Positions 14,659 through 26,100 of a DNA stretch of 64,000 nt are shown piece by piece. The notes beneath the pieces are model-generated. The model saw only the letters and a list, made by a program, of their open reading frames with translations. It was not told the origin of the DNA and ran no database searches. The stretch covers positions 744,001-808,000 of the forward strand of contig JAQGEQ010000020.1 in the NCBI GenBank assembly GCA_034620365.1, written 5' to 3'. This DNA comes from Pegea sp. RAD2-039. Lineage: Eukaryota > Chordata > Thaliacea > Salpida > Salpidae. Position 1 is the stretch's first letter; every line of letters begins with the position of its first letter. The translations under genes were made by a program, and so were the position numbers.

Positions 14659-15439
14659 ATTTGAAGTAATGTCGATGTGTACAATTCTGTTAATTACACA
14701 TGATATATCTAACTCAAATATACTACAATATTTTCAAATCATTATTTCTCAATTCTGACTGTACTTATGTTAAGCTACATCTTATTAAACAAATTATGAA
14801 ATCTGGTGCTGTGTATATCAAATCTTATCTTTATTAGTGTTGTTATTTATCTAGAAATAAAATATTCAAATTATTATATTTGTTCTCTGAGATCGATTTA
14901 TCAAACTTATCATCGAGCACGATAAAAACTTGAACGAATATGATAGTTACCAGGAATCTTTCGATTGAAGGACTATATCATATGATAAAGTTCAAATCAA
15001 CAATCTTGACATAGACTGCTGGATAAAGATGGAAGCTTGGCTGAATTAGAAAAAGTTTGAAAACAATCTCTTCAAGACAGCTCGCTTTCGCTTTTACTAC
15101 GACAATTAGTAATTGAAGAAGTGTCTCTCTACTCAACGAAGTACCACCGTGTCACTTATCTGCAACTTGAACATAAACACTAAATGTCAAAAGCGAACAC
15201 AACTCTACAAGCATGATAATATCTTATAGAATAAAATATCAAAGTTCTAGAGATTTATTTATTATTAAACGCCTGAAAGTAGTACCTTCCGCTAACACAC
15301 ATGTTCACAAATAATATGTAACGAGTGATATAACACATGGGATTTCAGAGGTCTTGGAAACATCTAACAATTACATAGAGTGTTAATAATATAAAAAAAT
15401 ACAGTTTAGAAATGACAATGTTGGCAATTTTATAAAGGT
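14659..15439. other. MDH1 3' untranslated region and intergenic DNA
   Basis: The first 200 bases are the likely MDH1 3' UTR. The rest, from about 14880, is less A+T-rich than usual for the window and abuts the LINE fragment. It may be an eroded transposon, but I recognise no motif in it. Confidence 0.4.
14856..14861 (+). terminator. Polyadenylation signal of MDH1
   Basis: AATAAA about 200 bases after the MDH1 stop codon, followed by T-rich and G-containing sequence, fits a poly(A) signal for that gene. Confidence 0.55.
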
Positions 15440-15991
15440 TCAACTTCTTCTTGACCAGCACGACTGATTCTGACATGCCAATGTCTGATGGGAGCTGGTT
15501 TCAAGTATTAATTGTACGGTATGACAAAAAATTGCTCTGACCAATGTACCAGGTGATATGAGCTTATTAAGATGTAATGGGTGTCGTCTGAGTCGATATA
15601 TCTTGAGGGAAGGACTAATCGAAAAGAGGTCATCAAAGTGAATGTCAATTAAATTGTGGAAAATTTTAAAAATAAGAATTAAGTCGTATTTAATCCGTCG
15701 AATTTCCAAAGTATCTAAATTGAAAAAGCTAAGACGATGTTTATAACTATCATATTTAATATTAAGTTTCCTGCATACTAATCTCGTAAATGTTGCCTGA
15801 ATAGACTCGATTTTTTTGATATCACTAACTTGATATGGCATCCATGCACTGACATTATATTCAAGAGTTGGACATACGTACAATTTGAAAAGGTTGATAA
15901 AAAAGCATGGGTCCTTAGAATTTAAGGTCTTTATAATAAGATAGACAAGGTTGGTTGATTTTGCAAAGATTTTAAAACATAATTGTGCCAT
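15440..15991 (-). mobile_element. Non-LTR retrotransposon (LINE) 3' fragment, end of reverse transcriptase
   Basis: The minus strand carries a 183-residue open frame that looks like the region following the reverse transcriptase fingers/palm in jockey- and CR1-like LINEs. Key stretches are FINLFKLYVCPTLEYNVSAW (a thumb-domain landmark), DIKKIESIQATFTRLVCRK and YKHRLSFFNLDTLEIRRIKYD with LILIFKIFHNL. There is no catalytic YADD box and no endonuclease, so this is a 5'-truncated insertion. A related, more decayed copy lies at 49787-50118 in the same orientation. The frame is still fairly intact, so this copy is younger than the other. Confidence 0.8.
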
Positions 15992-16546
15992 TTAAAGTCA
16001 GATAATCGGGTAATGCCAAGGTCTAGCTTAGATTTATAATTTTTATCTTTTTTTAAGTTAAACTATTATGGTGATTGTTGTTATTATTTTTGTTATCTTT
16101 TAATTTGCATTTTACTAAAAAGTAACTAAAAGTAAGTACTTTTAACACTGTTAAAAGAATTCGTATGTTAGGGGATTTTTAAAAGTTGGAACATGAATTT
16201 GTAGAAATTAAGAGAATATTTATTCAATGTATTGCTAAGTAATATTTGAAATTAATTTAATGTAATCGTGAAATTATTGTTTTTATAAAAAAAACTTTAA
16301 TCTTTTAAGTGTATCTTAGATAAACTGAAAAGTAAATATTAAATTCATACTTTTGTAAAAGTAATTAAAGATAATTTAAAATGATTTAATACTGAAATAA
16401 AGAATTTTATTTTTTAGATAATATTGTAATTCAATTATTCTTCTTGTTTTAGATTGAATTAGTTTACTTTTAAATTTTTTTTTTACTTTAGTTATTATTT
16501 GTATATTTTTTCTAATCTAATCATAACATTTAAAGGTTCTATCAAA
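15992..16546. other. Intergenic plus 5' leader of the NSUN4-like gene
   Basis: A+T-rich. A long pyrimidine run ending in TTTACTTTAG (AG at 16490-16491) lies 55 bases before the ATG at 16547 and resembles a splice acceptor with no visible upstream exon. Nothing else seen. Confidence 0.45.
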
Positions 16547-18117
16547 ATGTTAAAATCTTTTAAGATTGAATCATGTTTAAGGAACATCCAGCAAAAGAGT
16601 TTACAGAGAAGTTCAAAATTGATTAATTTCACACAAAATAGATTTAAAAGCAAAATTCCAAAAACAATTAGATTAGAAGAATTTAAATACATCAAAAACT
16701 ATGAAAATAATACTGCAACAGAAGCTGCTAAGAAATATTTCGATACAAATTATTCAAAACAATTTTCACAAAGTTTATGGAGATCTATGCGTTGTGCTTT
16801 GTTGTCTCGTAAAAAATATTGTACACTTCTTAATAACAACAAAGAGACAGAAGAATATGAATTAAGTCTCAAAGCCAAAGGAGCTTATGATATCATTGAA
16901 AAAATGAAAAAAAAAAGTATTTTATTAATCAATGATCTTAAGATTAAAATTGAAAAGACTCAAGCTGAATTATATGAAGTAGAAAATATAGAAAGTGATT
17001 ATAAAACATCGATTCAATCAATTAAGCTATTTTCTAAGCTTGAAAAATTAGAAGCGGAATTGTCCACAATAAAATCAATGCTACATTGTCAGCTTAAAGT
17101 TTATACTTTTGCAAGAGGAGACTTTTCGGAGTTTGAAGACCCAACTGAAGATGATTGTAGCTTTTTATTTGATCCAGCATCATTACTTCCAGTTTTGCTT
17201 CTTAATCCAAACTCTACAGACTCCATTTTGGATGTGTGTTCTTTTCCAGGAGAGAAGTTGAGTATCATGAGTCAACTATTGAGTCATGGAGGTAGTTTGT
17301 TTAAAAAAAATAATTTAATAAATAATTTATAATATTTTTTCAAGCTTATAACTTGGTGGCGAATGATATTTCGAAAGAAAATCGGAAAAATCTACAAAAA
17401 AGTATGAATAGAATTTTACCAGAAGATGTCATAAGTAGACTTAATCTGAAATTCACAAATTTTGATGGTGAAGAATGGTATGAAGGGGGATATTCAAAAG
17501 TAAATTAAAAAATGGAAATCACTCAAAGTTGAAATAATCAGTTTTCATGTAAAAATCTCCTTCAAATTAAAAACTAATCAATTTTCAAGATACTTGTTGA
17601 TGTACCGTCTACTGAGGATAGAACATCTCTTTATTTTCATGAAGATCAACGCAAAAGCATTTTCCATCGGAGCAGGAAACGTGAGATCAATGCTCTTCCC
17701 GGAACTCAAATGACTCTCCTGAGGTAACTGAAACTTCTTTAAATTTCTTCATTTTAATGTTTAATTGTTTAGAAATGCAATCTTAGCATGTGCTGATGAA
17801 GGTACAGTTGTATATGCAACCAATTCTTGTTCTTCATTTCAAAATGACTTTATTGTCGATCACGTGATTCAAGTAAGTTTCAGTAAAGTCAGTAAGCTTC
17901 TAAATTGATCTACTTGTAGGAATTGTGGGAAGAATTTGAAGTTGAAGTGAAAGTTCACTCTCTTGAACCTTTTATCAATATGTTTAGTGAAGAATTCAAT
18001 TTTATTACTTCATCTAAAGATGTACCATCTCATGGGGTCTTGATTTATCCAACATTAGATGCTAATGTTGGACCTGTTTACATTTCTAAATTAACAAGAA
18101 AATCGAAAATTATTTAA
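16547..18117 (+). CDS. NSUN4: NSUN4-like mitochondrial rRNA methyltransferase homologue, catalytic cysteines replaced
   Basis: Exons 16547-17291, 17345-17499, 17590-17723, 17773-17872 and 17920-18117 join in frame to give 443 residues. NSUN4 methylates a cytosine in mitochondrial small-subunit rRNA and, with MTERF4, aids mitoribosome assembly. The match covers the whole methyltransferase fold: FDPASLLPVLLLNPNSTDS, the SAM-binding loop LDVCSFPGEKL, LVANDISKENRKNLQ, LVDVPSTEDRTSLYF, FHRSRKREINALPGTQMTLL, VVYATNSCSSFQND and the ending YPTLDANVGPVYISKL. In active family members motif IV is PCT and motif VI is TCS. Here they read PST and TNS, so both catalytic cysteines are gone. The N-terminal part (to about residue 200) is basic with coiled-coil character and probably includes a mitochondrial targeting sequence. 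The ATG at 16547 is the first in this frame. Confidence 0.9.
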
Positions 18118-18653
18118 GATGTTTTTACTAAATAGAATTTAAATTTTCCAACAACAAATTTGTTTTTTTTTTGGATTGAGAAATTGTAGAAGAACTGACA
18201 GTTTGATTTATTAGTAACTAAAAAGCAAAACAACAAATTAAAAGTTTCTTTGAGATTTGGTTGATTGCTTGCTGGTTGTGCTCCAGAAATTGTGTCGTAA
18301 ACGAAATAAATATATTGAAAAAGAACGAGAAAAGTTGTTATTGTTTTCCGTCCAATATCTTGCTAAAACAGTTTTGCCTGCTTAGCATATTGTATGTTGT
18401 TGTCGGGCTAATGTGTATCAAGAATGTGTGACTGAGGTGTTTTGCTGCCACGATATATAATGGATGCGATGGAGGCAACAAAAGTGTTCAGTTTATTTTC
18501 ATCAGCCTTCGGCAAAGTCTAAGTCGTGTTTGATGTTATTTCTGTTTATTAGATAGTGATCGCAAGTTCTTTTTTGGGGAGTTATTATGTTTTTAATAAT
18601 TTTTGTGTTCAAAAACATTAATAAAAAAATTCATTCTAACTAGTAAAATTTTA
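18118..18653. other. Intergenic
   Basis: Includes the NSUN4 3' untranslated region. The part from 18240 to 18560 is less A+T-rich, with no open frame and no recognised element. No RNA gene other than the tRNA that follows. Confidence 0.45.
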
Positions 18654-18735
18654 TACTGGGTGTGGGGTTCGAACCCACGCGGACACCGTCCATTGGAACT
18701 TAAGTCCAACGCCTTAACCACTCGGCCAACCCAGT
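18654..18735 (-). tRNA. tRNA-Leu (anticodon UAA)
   Basis: On the minus strand the sequence folds as a class II tRNA. The 7-bp acceptor stem is ACTGGGT paired with ACCCAGT, with discriminator A at 18654. The D-arm matches the A box (TGGCCGAGTGG). The anticodon stem TTGGA/TCCAA closes the loop CTTAAGT, giving anticodon TAA. There is a long variable arm, and a T-arm with the B box GGTTCGAACCC. No intron is needed. A TTTT tract lies just beyond the 3' end. Confidence 0.96.
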
Positions 18736-20164
18736 TGATACAACTTTATAGTTTTTTATTTCTTTAATTAAACATTTTATTGTAAATTAGACTGACAAAT
18801 GGTAAGTGATTTACTAAAACATTAAAATAATTTCTGGTTTTACCCAGATTGTGATGGTTGACTTAAAATACAAAACTTATCTTATAATTTAAATTCTAAT
18901 AAAACATACAAACACGTTTTTGATTTGATAGAATTATTTAAAATAGATTTTTATTTAATTTGTTCCCAAACTTTTATTGAAAATTTGTATTTAATTGAAA
19001 TGGTTTTTATTTATGAAATATCTTTGAAATCATAAATTATATGATAAATAGTCAAAACATATATAAAGAAATTAGTAAAAGTTTATATGAAGCATAAAAT
19101 GTGTTATACTCAAAAGTAAATTGAATACTAAAATCAAATCTTAAACGATAAAATAGAAATTAATAATAAAATCAAAATATATAATTTTAAATTCATTTGA
19201 TAAAATTATGATGATAAAATCAAAAACAAAACATTTCGAAGTGATCTTATAAGATGTTGGAAAAATTTAATAAAAATTAAATATAAAAATTTTCAGAGTT
19301 TTTATAACAAATAACCTCAGGTGAAAAAAGATAAAATATATCTGTTTATTATTTGTTGTAAAATTATTTGATATTTTTATAAAAATTATTTGTATTTATC
19401 ACATTGGATGTATATCTCACTGATATTTCTTAAACTGTTAATAGAAAGTCAGCAAATATATAAGATGAGGATATTTTGTGAAATAAAGAAGGATAAGATT
19501 CGATTTATCAGCAAATTATTAGATTGATATCTCTGGAATAATTTGAAATTAGCTTCTTGAATAGACATCAAAAGGTAAACTAAATAAAAATTGATCTTAT
19601 ACAATGGTGCTCTGTGGAAACTAACTTCAGTTGTTGGTGACAGCAAAATACTCGGACCAAATGACACTTCAAAATATATTTTATTTGGTTATGTGCAAAA
19701 AACCTAAACATTCTCTCAACTTGAATACCTGTGGCTGATTTAATATTAAAAAGTCATCTTACTTCCTAGGAAGAAAACTTAAAAACTGAAGAGATTTAGA
19801 TGATAATGATTCCTAGAATTAAATTTTGAATCTATAGACTCCTTCCTAACAAACTGATTTTAGATTGTAATAATTGAATCATTTAAAGATGAATCTATTC
19901 GAGTATTTTTCAACTAAACCTTAATGAACGAAGCAATTTTATTTGTCGAGTAAAACCTAGATAGAAAACACATTCGTCAACAATTTTGAGGTTTTGTCAG
20001 CTACCCAAACCTTGCTTAGAAAAAATCATAAAAATGACAACAACAAAATATACGTTAAATTACTCTATTCTTGCAAATTAAAAAAGAGAGGAATAGTTAG
20101 CTTCTATCAGCTTCTGGACCTGAAAATTCATTGATGATTAGTGGAAGTCACGTGACGTCAGGCT
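18736..20164. other. Intergenic, A+T-rich
   Basis: Contains the 3' flank of ELYS. A 72-residue minus-strand open frame at 19449-19667 matches nothing I recognise. A perfect TGACGTCA lies at 20153-20160, next to the ELYS stop codon. Confidence 0.45.
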
Positions 20165-23100
20165 TCACCTGTTGCCAGCTTTACGTTTGTCTTTTCTGTT
20201 TGGAGTAATTAATTCTTCAGAAATTAGTTGCAGTTTCTTTGCTGTTGGTTTTGAAACGCGTTTGGGGCGAGGAGAGTCACCAGAAACTTCTTTATCATCT
20301 TCAATGATAGTTTTTAATAACGAGGACCTGACAGGCAGTCTCCGGGACCGACGAGGAGCCACTTCTTCCGTTGAGTCACTGTTACATGAAGTCAAGTTGA
20401 AAAATGGAAAAGTTCAACATCGAGTCATCACCTGGTACTTGATACTTCAGTTGAATCTGGTTTGATGACGTCATCACCCTTCTTGCGACTTCTTCGCGTA
20501 AATGTCGATGTTTCCTACAAATGAAGCTGAAAAGATGCTTGAAAGAAAAGAGATTTCAACCAACCGCTTCATTCTTGTCAAATCGAAGAGAGATCCGTTG
20601 ACTCCTTCTTTTTGAAGGAGTTTTTGGAAGATTTGTAGATTCAGGAAGATCTTTGGACTTCTTTTCTGGTGGTTCATCACTGTTTTTAAATATAGGAGGA
20701 CATAGAAGAGTCGGGAAGTTTGCTGGGGTCTTGAATTGAGATGGGATGAGATTGGAAGTAGGTGGTTTTGTAACTTTGCTACTTTTTCGTTTACATGATT
20801 GCTTTGGAAGTGAAGGAGCTGAAAATTCGAAGCTCAAACCTCGAATATCTAGAAATTAAAGAGATGGGAGTTTGTTCAAGACTTCTTCTTCTTACCGTGA
20901 ACTGTTCGCCTTTTATGATTACGTAATATAGGAGGTGAAAGTGAGAAATGAGGGCTGACGTCATCTCTTCGCAGTCTTTTCTTCGGTTTAACTTCTTCTG
21001 AAACATCAAATCTTGTTGAAATCAGCTGATAGATTTGTTGAAGGAACAAACCTTCTGATGTTGTTGACTTCGATTTACGCAAGCGAGAAGCAATTGGTTG
21101 CTGTGGTGACAAGACAACCAAACCAACATCTTTATCTTCTTTATCTGCATCTTCCTCATCTTCTTTAGCATCTTCATCTTCTTTATCTTCTTCATCTGCA
21201 TCTTCTTTATCTTTGTTTGACTTTTCAATCTTTTTATTTCTCATTTCTTTAATTTTTGACAACTTCAATTTTCTATTTCTTTTTCGAGATCGACACAATT
21301 TTTTTGAACTTTTTTTCACTTCCTTTTCGTCAAGTGAATCTTCAAGACCTTCAGACCTTATGACGCCATCAACTTCTTCTTCTTCATCAGCAGCAGATGT
21401 AATGACGTCATCAACTTCATCCTCATCAGGAAACGTTATGGCGTCATCAACTTTATCTTCAGCAGCAGCAGATGTAATGACGTCATCAACTTTATCTTCA
21501 GCAGCAACAGATGTAATGACGTCATCAACTCTATCTTCAGCAGCAACAGATGTAATGACGTCATCAACTTTATCTTCAGCAGCAACAGATGTAATGACGT
21601 CATCAACTTTATCTTCAGCAGCAACAGATGTAATGACGTCATCAACTTTATCTTCAGCAGCAACAGATGTAATGACGTCATCAACTCTATCTTCAGCAGC
21701 AACAGATGTAATGACGTCATTAACTTTATCTTCATCAGCAGCAGATGTAATGACGTCATCAACTTTATCCTCATCAGCAACAGATGTAATGATGTCATCA
21801 ACTTTATCCTCATCAGCAACAGATGTAATGATGTCATCAACTTTATCCTCAGAAGCAGACATGACTTTATCATCCTCTTCTTCAACTATGACATCGTCTT
21901 CATCTTCAACTATGACATCATCATCTCCTTCTTCAACTATGACATCATCTCCTTCTTCAGTTATGACGTCATCCTCTTCTTCAGCTATGATGTCATCGTC
22001 TCCTTCTTCAGCTATGACGTCATCCTCTTCTTCAGCTATGACGTCATCATCTCCTTGTTCGGCTATGACGTCATCATCTTCTTCAGCTATGACCTCATTG
22101 TCATCTTCAAGTATGACGTCATCATCTCCTTGTTCGGCTATGACGTCATCATCTTCTTCAACTATGACATCATCATCTCCTTCTTCAGTTATGACGTCAT
22201 CCTCTTCTTCAGCTATGATGTCATCGTCTCCTTCTTCAGCTATGACGTCATCCTCTTCTTCAGCTATGACGTCATCATCTCCTTGTTCGGCTATGACGTC
22301 ATCATCTTCTTCAGCTATGACGTCATCCTCTTCTTCAGCTATGACCTCATTGTCATCTTCAAGTATGACGTCATCTTCTTCTTCAGCTATGACTTCATCT
22401 TCTTCTTCGGCTATGACATCGTCTCCTTCTTCTAATATGACGTCATCTCCTTCTTCAACTATGACGTCATCCTCTTCTTCAGCTATGACGTCATCTTCTT
22501 CTTCAGCTATGACGTCATCTTCTTCGGCTATGACATCGTCTCCTTCTTCTAATATGACGTCATCTCCTTCTTCAACTATGACGTCATCCTCTTCTTCGGC
22601 TATGACGTCATCTTCTTCTTCTACTACTATGACATCATCATCTCCTTCTTCAGCTATGACCTCATTGTCATCTTCAACTATGACGTCATCTTCTCCTTCA
22701 TCAACTATGACATCATCATCTTCAGTCATGACATCGTCTCCTTCTTCTACTATGACGTCATCCTCTTCTTCAGCTATGACCTCATTGTCATCTTCAAGTA
22801 TGACGTCATCTCCTTCTTCTACTATGACGTCATCTTCTTCTTCGGCCATGACGTCATCCTCTTCCTCAGTTATGACGTCATCTTCTTCTTCAGCTATGAC
22901 GTCATCATCTTCTTCAGCTATGGCGTCATCTCCTTCTTCAGCTATGGCGTCATCTCCTTCTTCAGCTATGACGTCATCATCTTCCTCAGTTATGACGTCA
23001 TCTCCTTCTTCTACTATGACGTCATCTTCTTCTTCGGCCATGACGTCATCCTCTTCCTCAGTTATGACGTCATCTCCTTCTTCAGCTATGACGTCATCAT

Positions 23101-26100
23101 CTTCTTCAGCTATGACGTCATCTTCTTCTTCGGCCATGACGTCATCCTCTTCCTCAGTTATGACGCCATCTCCTTCTTCAACTATGACGTCATCATCTTC
23201 TTCAGCTATGACATCATCTCCTTCTTCAGCTATGACGTCATCTTCTTCTTCAACTATGACGTCATCTCCTTCTTCAGCTATGACGTCATCATCTTCAGTC
23301 ATGACATCATCATCTCCTTCTTCTACTATGACGTCATCTCCTACTTCAACTATGACGTCATCCTCTTCTTCAACTATGACGTCATCCTCTTCTTCAGCTA
23401 TGACGTCATCTCCTTCTTCAACTATGACATCATCTCCTTCTTCAGCTATGACGTCATCATCTTCTTCAAATATGAGGTCATCTTCTTCTTCAACTATGAC
23501 GTCATCTTCATCTTCAGCTATGACGTCATCCTCTTCTTCAGTAACGACGTCATTGTCATCCTCAGTTATAACATCATCTCCTTCTTCTACTATGACGTCA
23601 TCCTCTTCTTCAGTAATGACGTCACCATCATCTTCTTCAGCTATGACGTTATTTTCTTCTCCAGTTATTTCGTCAACATCTTCTGCTACTACCACGTCAT
23701 CGGTAACTACTTCATCAAGTTCTTCAACAATTTTAATATCTTCTTCTACTGAGTAGTTACTAGGAGCTGCTACGTCATCATTTTGTTGGATGACGTCATC
23801 AGTTTGTTGGATGACATCATCAGTTTGTTGGATGACGTCATCAGTTTGTTGGGTGACGTCATCAGTTTGTTGGGTGACGTCATCAGTTTGTTGGGTGACG
23901 TCATCAGTTTGTTGGATGACATCATCAGTTTGTTGGATGACATCATCAGTTTGTTGGATGACATCATCAGTTTGTTGGATGACATCATCAGTTTGTTGGA
24001 TGACATCATCAGTTTGTTGGATGACATCATCAGTTTGTTGGATGACATCATCAGTTTGTTGGATGACATCATCAGTTTGTTGGATGACGTCATCAGTTTG
24101 TTGGATGACGTCATCAGTTTGTTGGATGACGTCATCAGTTTGTTGGGTGACGTCATCAGTTTGTTGGGTGACGTCATCAGTTTGTTGGGTGACGTCATCA
24201 GTTTGTTGGATGACATCATCAGTTTGTTGGATGACATCATCAGTTTGTTGGGTGACGTCATCAGTTTGTTGGGTGACGTCATCAGTTTGTTGGATGACAT
24301 CATCAGTTTGTTGGATGACATCATCAGTTTGTTGGATGACATCATCAGTTTGTTGGATGACATCATCAGTTTGTTGGATGACGTCATCAGTTTGTTGGAT
24401 GACGTCATCAGAAGCTTTTGTTTCTCTTATGATGTCTACTTCCATATCTTCAACATCTGTTCGTGTGAAATTAAAATCAATTTTTTAAATTAAAAATCTT
24501 CAAAAACCTTTTTCAAATGAAGAGTAGGCATCATGGAAAGATAAATCGTCGCTCACATCAGCTTTACTCTCATCCATGAACTCATCTTCAGCTCTACTCT
24601 CATCCATGAGCTCATCTTCATCTCTACTCTCATCCATGAGCTCATCTTCATCTTTACTCTCATCCATGAGCTCATCTTCATCTTTACTCTCATCCATGAA
24701 CTCATCTCTATTTAAACCAATCGACATCAAACAATCAATTCTATGAAATCAGCCAACCTGTCGTTGGATGTTGCGGAGATTTCTTCATCAAATCGAATCT
24801 TCTTCTTTGTATCTAATCGATCTGTGTCCAACCTCTCTGATTTGTTCATCTCTGTGTAAATATTTGATCTTCGCCTAGAAGAAATTCAGTGAGTGAAAGA
24901 CACAAAACAACATTCACTACTCACAACTTGCTCTTCAGGATCGACTGTGGAGCTTCCGGACTTCGTTTTTGAACCCTTGATAGGACCGGGGTGTGTAGAA
25001 TAGCTTCAACTGATGCTTGTAATTTGCTACAAACAAGTTTTTAAGATTTATGAGATGAAGTTTAGAGTTACAACCTTAAATCTTTCAAAGGGGTCTTCTC
25101 AGCTGGTTTTTCGACTGTTTCTTTCAAAGGGGTCTTTTCAGCATCTCTCTTTTTTTCTGTGTTTCTGAATCTTGCAAATAACTCATCTTTAGACCAAGCA
25201 GACTTGGCAGCAACAGCAGGAACCACGTTCTTGTGGACTAAATAATCAAAAAGATCAGAAGATGAAGATCAGAAGATGAAGATCAGAAGATGAAGATTAG
25301 AAGATGAAGATTAGAAGATGAAGATTAGAAGATGAAGATTAGAAGATGAAGATTAGAAGATGAAGATTAGAAGATGAAGATGAAGATTAGAAGATGAAGA
25401 TTAGAAGATGAAGATTAGAAGATGAAGATTAGAAGATGAAGATTAGAAGATGAAGATTAGAAGATGAAGATTAGAAGATGAAGATTAGAAGATGAAGATT
25501 AGAAGATGAAGATTAGAAGGTGAAGATTAGAAGATAAAGATAAGAAGAAGAAGAAGATCAGAAGGTGAAGATCAGAAGATGAAGACTAGAAGATGAAGAT
25601 TAGAAGATGAAGATTAAAAGATGAAGATTAAAAGATGAAGATTAGAAGATGAAGATCAGAGGATGAAGATTAGAAGATGAAGATTAGAAGATGAAGATTA
25701 TAAGATGAAGATTAGAAGATGAAGATTAGAGGATGAAGATTAGAGGAGGACTTTTCACCTGTCTTATGTGACCTTGTCGAATTAGAATAGTTTTTAATAC
25801 TTGGGATGATAGACGTCAAACACGTGATCAATTTGCTGACGATAAGCCGGCTGGATGTTGAAGACTCATCAGTTGCCTTTACAAGGTAGAATCAGGTGAA
25901 AGAATAAAACGAAGGGGAGAGGATGTTACCCTTTTTCTGATAGTTTGACAACGTTGAAACGCTTCAAACGCTTCTTGATGACGGTAGCGGGTGAGGTGGT
26001 GAAGAATCAACATATCTGACGACTTGGAAGACTTCTCTTCTTGTAAAAACTTACACAAGAGTTTCTGTGGAGATAGGAGTTTGTAGTTGTTAGTAGCAAC

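Noticed and set aside
16499-16546. Longer start for the NSUN4-like protein
   Set aside because: It would need a non-ATG start and lies between the acceptor-like AG at 16490-16491 and the first ATG at 16547.
16495-16695. Minus-strand open frame opposite NSUN4
   Set aside because: It is the shadow of the real exon, with no family match.
19449-19667. 72-residue minus-strand open frame
   Set aside because: It shows no family resemblance, and the surrounding DNA is A+T-rich with no splice context.
21862-23735. Tandem SUMO-interacting motifs (VIV flanked by acidic residues)
   Set aside because: Only a minority of units read DDVIVEE, most read DDVIAEE, and none fits the usual spacing of hydrophobic residues well enough to claim it.
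21213-23756. 847-codon plus-strand open frame of MTSSSS repeats
   Set aside because: It is the antisense of the ELYS exon and stays open only because of the repeat. The minus frame connects by splice sites to recognisable ELYS exons on both sides.
23771-24412. CRISPR-like array
   Set aside because: Units are directly tandem with no unique spacers, the DNA is animal nuclear sequence, and the array is in frame within a gene.
23783-24493. Plus-strand frames repeating LLDDVIS and MTSSVCW, and the minus frame repeating MTSSNKL
   Set aside because: All are alternative readings of the 21-bp array; none has an independent start, splice context or family match.
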